NCBI GenBank assembly: GCA_027486795.1
Contig: JAIXOI010000027.1
Span: forward strand, 62,001 to 126,000
Source of the DNA: Sphingobacteriales bacterium
Lineage (GTDB): Bacteria; Bacteroidota; Bacteroidia; Chitinophagales; CAIOSU01
Direction: 5' to 3'
DNA: 64,000 nt
The notes under the pieces were generated by a model. The model did not search any database. It was given only the letters and a program-made list of their open reading frames with translations, and was not told where the DNA came from. Both the position numbers and the translations under genes were made by a program. This document shows positions 27,376-33,811 of this stretch, piece after piece (within the stretch, counting starts at the first letter, position 1; every line of letters begins with the position of its first letter).

Positions 27376-27705
27376 ATGAAACTATATTATGTGTACATCG
27401 TCCTTTGCACAGATGGTTCCTACTATGTGGGGATAACCAACAATGTTGGCAACAGGGTTGCTCAACATAATGAAAGTTCAGATTCCGAGGCCTATACTTA
27501 CTCAAGAAGACCCGTAAAATTAGTCTATACTGAGATGTTTACCGAAGTATTACAAGCCATAGCTAGGGAAAAACAGATAAAGCGTTGGTCAAGGGCTAAA
27601 AAGCAAGCTTTGATTAATGAAAGCTGGGACAGTTTGAATGGATTGGCGGAATGCAAGAACGAGACTTCTTATAAAAAGTACCAACCAAATGATGAATCGG
27701 CTTGA
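27376..27705 (+). CDS. GIY-YIG nuclease family protein
   Basis: 109 residues. The GIY-YIG core occupies residues 3-80: YYVYIVLCTDG is the first strand, YYVGITNN carries the YIG-like motif, the catalytic-type Arg lies in GNRVAQHN, and AREKQIKRWSRAKKQALI carries the metal-binding Glu and a basic helix. This is the short stand-alone form (UPF0213/YhbQ-like) without extra domains. Members are often multi-copy in Bacteroidota genomes and their substrate is not established. The gene lies between inverted copies of a 45-bp repeat (27295-27345 and 27725-27771). Nothing links it to its housekeeping neighbours topA and purB. Confidence 0.92.
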   Translation: MKLYYVYIVLCTDGSYYVGITNNVGNRVAQHNESSDSEAYTYSRRPVKLVYTEMFTEVLQAIAREKQIKRWSRAKKQALINESWDSLNGLAECKNETSYKKYQPNDESA

Positions 27706-27724
27706 CTAATAATTGCTGTATGTT

Positions 27725-27771
27725 TTGCCACCTCCATTGCGGATGGTTCGGCTCCGCTCACCATGACACAT
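27725..27771 (-). repeat. Right inverted copy bracketing the GIY-YIG gene
   Basis: The reverse complement reads GTGTCATGGTGAGCG, then GAGCCGAACCATCCGCAATG and AGGTGGCAA. It matches the left copy at 27295 at about nine positions in ten over 45 bp. Both 5' ends point away from the gene. Confidence 0.85.
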
Positions 27772-27896
27772 CAGAAATGCAGCGTAAGGTAGCTAAATAA
27801 GTGCTCTGACTAAAATGAAAAGTGTTTTGTGCTAATTGCATGCTGAACTAACTATTCGTATCTTTAATAGGCTGTACTTTAAGAAAAGAAATGCTG

Positions 27897-28109
27897 ATGA
27901 AAATACTCTTAGAAATACCAGATAACAAGGCAGATGCTTTGCTGGAAGTGCTTAAAAGCATGAGGCACGTAAAAACTACTACACTTACGGAAGGTAAGGC
28001 TCTGTTGATGAAAGAAGTGAAAGAAGCCGTTGATGAAATGAAGCTTATACGTGCCGGAAAGAAAAAGGCCCGCAACGCTAAGGATTTTTTAAACGGTTTA
28101 CACAATTGA
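27897..28109 (+). CDS. Small antitoxin-like protein, orphan
   Basis: 70 residues from the ATG at 27897 (an in-frame ATG at 27891 adds two residues). The N-terminus MKILLEIPDNKADALLEVLKS is a ribbon/amphipathic element typical of small antitoxins in Bacteroidota. It is followed by a helix with VKEAVDEMKLIRAGKKKARNA. No RelE/ParE-type toxin follows, because the next gene is convergent on the other strand. It may be an orphan antitoxin, or a protein with another role. The fold assignment is tentative. Confidence 0.6.
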   Translation: MKILLEIPDNKADALLEVLKSMRHVKTTTLTEGKALLMKEVKEAVDEMKLIRAGKKKARNAKDFLNGLHN

Positions 28110-28111
28110 TT

Positions 28112-28624
28112 TTAATGCAACTTCCAAATATCCTCATTGGCATTTTGTTCTACTTGGAACGCAGTTTGGAGATAAGGTGAGCTATATACTTTCCATGGCC
28201 AGTATTCTCCATCGTGAAATCTTTCGACGGCACAATAGACATTACCGTTTTCCTTCCAAATTGTATTTACGTGCGTAGTATCACTTTTGAAACACGTAAT
28301 TAAGGTTGCAAGATACCCTATGTCCTGAAAAACATCAATATCAGTAAGCGTAAAAACATAATCATACCCATACCATTTGCCGTTTTTTACCCCTACGGAG
28401 TAGTAATTGGGATACTTATACATTTCTGAATAAGTATCCGGTTTTTGGTAAAGAACATCGTACCCTCTTAAAGATTTAGTTGTAAAAATGTCCATCGGGA
28501 CAAACCTCATAAAGTCAATTTCAAATTCGTTTTTTAGTTGCGATCGCTCATTCCTTTTAAGAAGCAAATAGCTGGCAGTTAAACTGGTTAGCATAATTAT
28601 TATAGCTACTACTGCCCTTTTCAT
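28112..28624 (-). CDS. Hypothetical membrane-anchored protein
   Basis: 170 residues, not recognised. An N-terminal hydrophobic segment (about 4-22, VVAIIIMLTSLTASYLLL) probably anchors it in the inner membrane or acts as an uncleaved signal. The remainder is rich in aromatic residues (YPNYYSVGVKNGKWYGYDY, DGEYWPWKVYSS), consistent with a small beta-rich extracytoplasmic domain. Two cysteines are present. It converges with the antitoxin-like gene 2 bp away. The local sequence is AT-richer than the neighbouring purB, which may indicate a different origin. Confidence 0.7.
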   Translation of the reverse strand: MKRAVVAIIIMLTSLTASYLLLKRNERSQLKNEFEIDFMRFVPMDIFTTKSLRGYDVLYQKPDTYSEMYKYPNYYSVGVKNGKWYGYDYVFTLTDIDVFQDIGYLATLITCFKSDTTHVNTIWKENGNVYCAVERFHDGEYWPWKVYSSPYLQTAFQVEQNANEDIWKLH

Positions 28625-28742
28625 TTCAGATCGCTTTTTTTATGTTTTATCTAAGCTTCAACAACACAACGTAGGAACGAATACAAAAGTGCTGATTGTA
28701 TAGCAGCTCCAAAACTAATTCAAAAAAACCTCAGTGTTTGCT

Positions 28743-28750
28743 TAATTTTG
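28743..28750 (+). promoter_or_regulatory. Candidate -7 box for purB
   Basis: TAATTTTG matches the Bacteroidota TAnnTTTG -7 consensus perfectly and lies 28 bp upstream of the purB ATG. No convincing -33 TTTG is found at the normal distance. Confidence 0.4.
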
Positions 28751-28778
28751 TGAGTGAACACCCAAATACGCCCGACAA

Positions 28779-30122
28779 ATGGAATTGACCCCACTTACCG
28801 CTATATCCCCTATTGATGGCCGTTATCATGAAAAGACCGCCCAGTTGGCGGGTTATTTTTCGGAGTGGGCCCTATTTAAATATCGGGTTTGGGTGGAAGT
28901 GGAATATTTCATTGCTCTTACGCAAACCGATGTACCAGCACTGGCGGGTTTCAATGATGAAAAGAACGAAGCACTGCGCTCTCTGTACCGCGAGTTTAGC
29001 GAAGCCGATGCCGCCAAAATCAAAACCATTGAGCGCATTACCAACCACGACGTAAAGGCCGTGGAGTATTGGCTTAAAGAGCGTTTTGAGAAGCTGGGTT
29101 TGGGCGAGTTTAAAGAATACATCCACTTTGGCCTTACCAGCCAAGACGTGAACAATACCAGCGTGCCCATGAGCATTCGCGATGCGGTGCAGGAGCTGAT
29201 GGTACCACAGTTGAAAGACTTGGTGTTTACGCTCGATAAAATGGCGTTTGAGTATAAAGACATACCGCTACTAGCCCGTACCCACGGCCAACCGGCCTCT
29301 CCTACCCGCTTGGGCAAAGAGATATTGGTATTTGTAGAGCGCCTAGATAGGCAGATAAAACAGCTGGAAGCCGTGCCGTTTTGTGCCAAGTTTGGCGGTG
29401 CCACGGGCAACTTCAATGCGCACAAGGTAGCCTTTCCGGCAGTTGATTGGGTAGCCTTTGGCAATAGTTTTACTCACAAGCACCTGCACCTAGAGCGCTA
29501 CCAGAACACTACCCAAATTGAGCACTACGACAACCTTGCCGCGCTGTTCGATAACTTTAAGCGCATCAACACCATCATCGTTGATTTGTGCCGCGATATG
29601 TGGCAGTACATCAGTATGGAGTACTTCAAGCAGCAAATCAAAAAAGACGAAGTGGGCAGCAGTGCCATGCCGCATAAAGTAAACCCCATTGATTTTGAGA
29701 ACGCCGAAGGTAACCTGGGACTAGCCAACGCTATTTTTGAGCACCTATCGGCCAAGCTGCCTATAAGCCGCCTACAACGCGACCTAACAGATAGCACTGT
29801 GTTACGGAACGTGGGCGTGCCATTTGCACACACATTGATAGCCTTACAAAGTACCCAAAAAGGCTTGGGCAAATTGCTGGTAAATGAAGCCAAAATACGT
29901 AAAGACCTAGAGGACAACTGGATGGTAGTGGCCGAGGGCATTCAAACCGTGCTGCGCCGCGAAAACTACCCGGCACCTTACGAAAAGCTGAAAGAGCTTA
30001 CCCGCACCAACGCCGCCATAACCGAAAGCACCATCCACGACTTCATAGATACCCTTGAAGTTACCGACACCATAAAAGCGGAGCTGAAACAGATAACACC
30101 GTTTAATTATACAGGGGTATGA
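28779..30122 (+). CDS. purB: Adenylosuccinate lyase
   Basis: 447 residues. The start MELTPLTAISPIDGRYHEKT is the conserved N-terminus. The fumarase/aspartase superfamily signature is GSSAMPHKVNPIDFENAEGN, with the catalytic Ser in the mobile loop. TSQDVNNTSVPM and LLARTHGQPASPTRLGKE provide the other conserved blocks and the catalytic His. The enzyme cleaves SAICAR to AICAR in purine synthesis and adenylosuccinate to AMP, each releasing fumarate, in the cytoplasm. This short form (MELTPLTAISPIDGRY) is like the E. coli type. A REP-like hairpin at 30138-30180 follows the stop codon. Confidence 0.98.
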   Translation: MELTPLTAISPIDGRYHEKTAQLAGYFSEWALFKYRVWVEVEYFIALTQTDVPALAGFNDEKNEALRSLYREFSEADAAKIKTIERITNHDVKAVEYWLKERFEKLGLGEFKEYIHFGLTSQDVNNTSVPMSIRDAVQELMVPQLKDLVFTLDKMAFEYKDIPLLARTHGQPASPTRLGKEILVFVERLDRQIKQLEAVPFCAKFGGATGNFNAHKVAFPAVDWVAFGNSFTHKHLHLERYQNTTQIEHYDNLAALFDNFKRINTIIVDLCRDMWQYISMEYFKQQIKKDEVGSSAMPHKVNPIDFENAEGNLGLANAIFEHLSAKLPISRLQRDLTDSTVLRNVGVPFAHTLIALQSTQKGLGKLLVNEAKIRKDLEDNWMVVAEGIQTVLRRENYPAPYEKLKELTRTNAAITESTIHDFIDTLEVTDTIKAELKQITPFNYTGV

Positions 30123-30137
30123 GTAATGATACTTCAA

Positions 30138-30180
30138 CGGTGTTTATCCTGAGCATTTATCGAAGGACTCAGGGTGACAA
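30138..30180 (+). repeat. REP-like hairpin after purB
   Basis: TCCTGAGC and GACTCAGGGTGACA are palindromic partners around ATTTATCGAAG, giving a CCTGAG/CTCAGG stem. The sequence is a short relative of the R family (TGTCATCCTGAGC...TCGAAGG) and could act as a terminator. Confidence 0.55.
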
Positions 30181-30188
30181 ATGATTGT

Positions 30189-30326
30189 ATGGCAAAATTA
30201 GAAGAAGGCAAAGACTATTACTTCAACGAGCAGGGCCTCATGGTGCTAACCGAGGCCTACCTGCTGCGCCGTGGCTATTGCTGCGGCAATGGGTGCAAGC
30301 ATTGCCCGTATTCGAAGAAGGGTTGA
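30189..30326 (+). CDS. DUF5522-like 45-residue Cys-rich protein
   Basis: 45 residues from the ATG at 30189 to the TGA at 30324-30326. The frame reads MAKLEEGKDYYFNEQGLMVL, then RRGYCCGNGCKHCPYSKKG, with the Cys-Cys-x3-Cys-x2-Cys pattern of the short DUF5522 family. The four cysteines suggest a metal site. The gene lies 66 bp after purB on the same strand and could be co-transcribed. It is easily overlooked because a longer, non-coding frame (30185-30520) overlaps it. Confidence 0.85.
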   Translation: MAKLEEGKDYYFNEQGLMVLTEAYLLRRGYCCGNGCKHCPYSKKG

Positions 30327-30336
30327 TGCACCAATT

Positions 30337-30368
30337 GGTTACGAGTTACGGGTTACGAGTTGCGCGTT
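30337..30368. repeat. Heptamer array TTACGAG
   Basis: TTACGAG TTACGGG TTACGAG TTGCGCG run at a perfect 7-bp period. The same heptamer forms the array at 41056-41090, and in both places an R-family repeat follows within about 70 bp. Confidence 0.8.
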
Positions 30369-30425
30369 TTTTAACCACGAAGGCGCGGAAAAAGGTACGA
30401 AAAAAACAAGGAACAGACATTAGCT

Positions 30426-30526
30426 TAGCGTGTCATCCTGAGCTTTTGTCGAAGGGTGCAAGCGCTTGCTATGCACTCCGAAGTTTTTCACGTAGGAGTG
30501 CACTGGGCGCGGGGTGGTGAAGATTG
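30426..30526 (+). repeat. R-family REP-like repeat, left of the TIR gene
   Basis: About 100 bp: TAGCGTGTCATCCTGAGC, a TGTCGAAGGGTGC segment, then the hairpin GCACTCC...GGAGTGC around a T-rich loop, and a GGTGGTGAAG end. Other copies are at 31812-31920 (reverse), 41161-41259 and 41821-41951. Confidence 0.85.
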
Positions 30527-30548
30527 TCTTAATGTAGATTTCCCAGCG

Positions 30549-30626
30549 ATGAGTACATTTAAACGAAGGAAAAATAGGAGTAAAAAAGGGTTTAATTTTA
30601 AAAATTGGATTAAAGAGATAATGTGA
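30549..30626 (+). CDS. 25-residue basic reading frame overlapping the TIR start
   Basis: An ATG at 30549 opens a 25-codon frame beginning MSTFKRRKNRSKKGF and ending at TGA (30624-30626), with 10 Lys/Arg. The TGA overlaps the GTG start of the TIR gene (30623) by four bases (GTGA), the arrangement typical of translational coupling. It may be a leader peptide that allows initiation at the GTG, or a genuine small protein. Because it is short, chance cannot be excluded. Confidence 0.4.
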   Translation: MSTFKRRKNRSKKGFNFKNWIKEIM

Positions 30627-31777
30627 GCAAAAATGATGTCTTTATAAGCTATGCTAATGAAGATTTTTCCACTGCGGAAAAAATATTTAATGCATTAAAA
30701 CACTCAGGCTTTAAACCTTGGATGGACAAAAAGAATTTGCGCCCAGGACAAAGATGGGATTCAGCTATAAGAAGTGCCTTAAGAAAGGCTGATTTTGTGA
30801 TTGTCCTATTATCAAATACATCTGTTTCCAAGCAGGGTTATATCCAACGCGAATTTAAGCTCGCATTGGATTTTTGTGAAGAAAAAGCAGATGATGATAT
30901 CTATATCATACCTGTTAAATTAGATAATTGCGTCGTTCCAGATAAATTGGTAGCGTTTCAATGGATACAATGGGAACATGAAAATGCAGTGGAGATTTTA
31001 ATAAATGCTTTACATCATCAAAGAAGTAAATATGAAGAGCAAGAGAGGAAGAAACTAGAAAAGAACTTACCTTTTAGTATAGTACACAAGGAAATTAAAG
31101 AAACGATAGGCTTAACTCCCCAAAACATTATAGACATTGAATATCCGGAATTTAATGCAAGTTCCCATAAGTATTTATCATTTTTAAACTCAACAGTTGT
31201 AGGCTACGTTCTCAATGAAAGGGATAGGTTTCTAAAGTCTGTGTTGCCATATCTAGATCAAAAAGAGCTGAATTCTGAAGATCTCGATAATGTAATTTAT
31301 GTTTCCTATAAGGTGACATATGCAAATAGTGCATTAATAAGCTTAACTTTTTCAACTTACCAGTATTCAGGGGGTGCCCACGGTGGCCATTGGACCTATA
31401 CTTTTAATTTCACCCTTGAGCATTTTGTCAAAGTAGATATTGAAACTTTGCTGGATAGAAATCTGAACAATCTAAAGATTCTCGCTACAATTTGTAAGGA
31501 GCAATGGCTACGGCTTGTAAATATTGATGGTGTATCTATAAAAGCAGAAGACTTCTTTATTAGGGATTTTGATACTGACGAACCTCAGTGGGAAGATTTC
31601 CAACATTTTTATTTTGATGGAGCAAATATCGTTTTCATCTTTCATGAATATCAATTTACACCATATAGTGAAGGTGAAACCGAAGTTAAGATCCCATTGG
31701 ATGTTTTAGTATTTCAAATGCTGAATCCTGTACGATTAAAAAGCTTACTTAAGCTAATAAAAGAGGGCATTATATAA
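30623..31777 (+). CDS. TIR-domain protein fused to a DUF4163/DUF3298 (RsiV-like) domain
   Basis: 384 residues, start GTG. The TIR domain (about 1-135) begins DVFISYANEDFSTAEKIF, carries KPWMDKKNLRPGQRWDS and IVLLSNTSVSKQGYIQREF, and retains a Glu in the YIQREF position, where NADase-type TIR proteins have their catalytic Glu. A charged linker follows. Residues about 175-375 match DUF4163/DUF3298, best seen in YQYSGGAHGGHWTYTFNF followed by DIETLLDRN. Those domains are normally extracytoplasmic in RsiV- or PdaC-type proteins, yet no signal peptide or transmembrane segment precedes them here. The gene is AT-richer than its neighbours and lies between inverted R-family repeats. TIR proteins of bacteria often act in phage defence; that role is an inference. 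Confidence 0.85.
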   Translation: MSKNDVFISYANEDFSTAEKIFNALKHSGFKPWMDKKNLRPGQRWDSAIRSALRKADFVIVLLSNTSVSKQGYIQREFKLALDFCEEKADDDIYIIPVKLDNCVVPDKLVAFQWIQWEHENAVEILINALHHQRSKYEEQERKKLEKNLPFSIVHKEIKETIGLTPQNIIDIEYPEFNASSHKYLSFLNSTVVGYVLNERDRFLKSVLPYLDQKELNSEDLDNVIYVSYKVTYANSALISLTFSTYQYSGGAHGGHWTYTFNFTLEHFVKVDIETLLDRNLNNLKILATICKEQWLRLVNIDGVSIKAEDFFIRDFDTDEPQWEDFQHFYFDGANIVFIFHEYQFTPYSEGETEVKIPLDVLVFQMLNPVRLKSLLKLIKEGII

Positions 31778-31811
31778 TCTGATGACTGAATTCCGCAATA
31801 ACTTCACAACC

Positions 31812-31920
31812 CTAACCCTCACCTTCCCCACCCGCACTATTGCCCTCCTTCGTGAAAAACTTCGGAGTGCTTTGCAATCGCGCGCGCATTTCGACATGCT
31901 CAATGTGACACGCTGGGCTT
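31812..31920 (-). repeat. R-family repeat, right of the TIR gene, inverted
   Basis: The reverse complement reads AAGCCCAGCGTGTCACATTG, a TGTCGAAATGCGC segment, the GCACTCC...GGAG hairpin around AAGTTTTTCACGA and a GGTGGGGAAGGTG end. It faces the left copy at 30426, with the 5' ends of both pointing outward. Confidence 0.85.
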
Positions 31921-31976
31921 TAAATTGTTCTATTTTTTTGCGGGCTTTCTTTAGTTTATGTGCTGCATCCCCCACC

Positions 31977-32010
31977 AAAAAAAGCGGCCCCGCATATATG
32001 CAGGGCCGCT
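31977..32010 (-). terminator. Terminator of the acidic lipoprotein gene
   Basis: On the minus strand GCGGCCC and GGGCCGC form a stem around TGCATATATGCG and are followed by seven T. Confidence 0.88.
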
Positions 32011-32016
32011 AGTTGC

Positions 32017-32463
32017 TTAGATTTTCTCAAGGGTTAGGTACTCAATATCATTGTCTTCATCGTCATCCAAGTCTTCCAGCTTGATGCGGTTGTTGGTTAG
32101 CTCGGTTACATCCCAATCCTCGTCTAGCTCATCCAACTGGTCGTCGTCATCGTTAAAGTCGATTTCCAGCTCCGTGCGGCCAACATCTTGCCTTACTATC
32201 CAAATACCGGTTTTATTTACCCCGTTTAGGCTAGCGGTTACTTGGCCAGCAGTATTGAAGGTGAAAGTGTAACCATTAAATTTTGACGTTTCGTCGCCAT
32301 CATCATCATCGAAAAAGTAGGTTACTTTCCAGTTGTCTTCCAACGCTAGCGTTGATACCGATTGGGTGTTGATGTAGAGTACTTCGTCATCATTTTTACT
32401 GCACGACGCAAATACGGTTACCACTAGCAGCAACGGCAGTAAATACAAAAAATTTTTGTTCAT
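32017..32463 (-). CDS. Acidic hypothetical lipoprotein
   Basis: 148 residues. A lipobox FASC follows the N-terminal hydrophobic segment, predicting lipidation of Cys20. The mature protein is strongly acidic, with runs such as DDDDGDE, DFNDDDDQLDELDEDWD and EDLDDDEDNDIE, and contains a lipocalin-like strand pattern (WKVTYFF, YTFTFNTAGQVTA, GIWIV). Small acidic lipocalin-like lipoproteins are common in Bacteroidota and usually lack a known function. The gene is followed by its own terminator. Confidence 0.75.
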   Translation of the reverse strand: MNKNFLYLLPLLLVVTVFASCSKNDDEVLYINTQSVSTLALEDNWKVTYFFDDDDGDETSKFNGYTFTFNTAGQVTASLNGVNKTGIWIVRQDVGRTELEIDFNDDDDQLDELDEDWDVTELTNNRIKLEDLDDDEDNDIEYLTLEKI

Positions 32464-32714
32464 TTATATTGGTTTAGGCAATTGTTAATTTGTAATTATT
32501 TAATGTATGCAACAAACGAGCCAAAAAGTTTCTAGGCCAAAAACAAGTGGCATAAGCAACTGACAAGAATACACTGTTGCAATACAACACTACAGGTATA
32601 TCTTGCACATAATACTGTTTGCGGTTTAGAGCTGAAACCACCGTGGATGTTGGCGCTAAAGCTAGCATCATATGGTTTGCTTTTTTATATTTGCAGCAAC
32701 TCTAAAACCATCAC
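32464..32714. other. Divergent intergenic region between lipoprotein and SRPBCC genes
   Basis: This ~250-bp divergent gap should hold both promoters. A perfect TAnnTTTG box (TATATTTG) at 32686-32693 precedes the SRPBCC gene by about 20 bp. Nothing else is recognised. Confidence 0.4.
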
Positions 32715-33146
32715 ATGGCAACCGTTATAACTATTGAAACAACCGTAAACGCCCCGCTTGCAAACGTGTGGCAGTATTGGACTGGCCCCGAGCACATTAT
32801 ACAATGGAACGCCGCCAGCGACGACTGGCACACCACCCAAGCCGAAAACGACCTGCAAGTGGGCGGTAAGTTCTCTTCGCGCATGGAGGCTAAAGACGGC
32901 AGTTTCGGTTTCGATTTTGGCGGTACCTATAACGAGGTAGCCCAACACCAAAAAATTGCCTATACTTTGGAGGATAATCGAAAAGTTAGCATCACCTTTG
33001 CCCAAACCCCAAATGGAATAACCGTTACAGAACAATTTGAAGCCGAAACGGAAAACGCAGTTGAATTGCAACGCAACGGTTGGCAAGCCATATTGGACAA
33101 CTTTAAAAAATATACGGAGCGAAGCTTAGCCATTGAGCGGGTATAG
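32715..33146 (+). CDS. SRPBCC (AHSA1-like) domain protein
   Basis: 143 residues, a single START/Bet v1-like helix-grip domain of the AHSA1 type. Diagnostic segments are the N-terminal ETTVNAPLANVWQYWTGPEHI, then WHTTQAENDLQVGGKFSSRM, the FDFGGTYNEVAQHQKIAYTL strand pair, and ELQRNGWQAILDNFKKY in the long C-terminal helix. Such proteins bind hydrophobic ligands; the bacterial members are of varied or unknown function. No signal peptide is present, so it is cytoplasmic. Confidence 0.9.
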   Translation: MATVITIETTVNAPLANVWQYWTGPEHIIQWNAASDDWHTTQAENDLQVGGKFSSRMEAKDGSFGFDFGGTYNEVAQHQKIAYTLEDNRKVSITFAQTPNGITVTEQFEAETENAVELQRNGWQAILDNFKKYTERSLAIERV

Positions 33147-33221
33147 TAATTATGTAAGTGGGTTTTGTTGTGTTTTACATTCTCTAAGCGCAACCATTAA
33201 TTTAGTTATAAAGTCTTATTT

Positions 33222-33761
33222 ATGAACTTAGCATCCATGCCGAAAAGATTTTACCACTCTCTACTTATGGTTACTATTGGGCTTGCCCTGGTGGCCACCT
33301 CTTGCAAAAAAGAAGACACAGCAGTAGACCATGTCATTGAAGGGATGAAGATTGAAACGGATAATATGTTTGGCTATTGGAAGCATAAAAGCACTTTAAG
33401 TTCGACGTTTCAAGAATACCCCAACAACGAATGGGTGGACACCGTGATATCTCGCGAGGGGTTTTATTTAGAATTTTTAGAAAATGGTGTAATGAAAAGA
33501 TTTTATGAGACTGCTCCAGGTAGCAATATCCTTGATGGGGGCCGCATATACAATTACACCACTACTGGCCCAAATACTGGCACTGCAGAGTTTTATTTGT
33601 TTAGTTTGTTCAGCAATTTTGACGGAAAAGGTAACGACTATTATGATCTTGGTCCGCTTGAATACAGCTATAAAATTACAGTAGATGGCTCCATTATGAC
33701 CAGGGAAGCATTGGATCTGCCCAATGAACGAAGCATTGATACTTTGGTGCGGATAAGATAG
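33222..33761 (+). CDS. Hypothetical lipoprotein
   Basis: 179 residues. The start could also be the ATG at 33237 (MPKRFYHSL), which gives a cleaner signal peptide. A lipobox VATSCKKED follows the hydrophobic segment, so the protein is probably an outer-membrane lipoprotein with a negatively charged segment after the Cys. The mature part has lipocalin-like alternation (FGYWKHKSTL, FYLEFLENGVMKRFY, DYYDLGPLEYSYKI). No family is recognised. Confidence 0.72.
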   Translation: MNLASMPKRFYHSLLMVTIGLALVATSCKKEDTAVDHVIEGMKIETDNMFGYWKHKSTLSSTFQEYPNNEWVDTVISREGFYLEFLENGVMKRFYETAPGSNILDGGRIYNYTTTGPNTGTAEFYLFSLFSNFDGKGNDYYDLGPLEYSYKITVDGSIMTREALDLPNERSIDTLVRIR

Positions 33762-33811
33762 AAATCCAAATCCCCACATCGATATTATTGCTGAAGTAAC
33801 AATTATATCGC

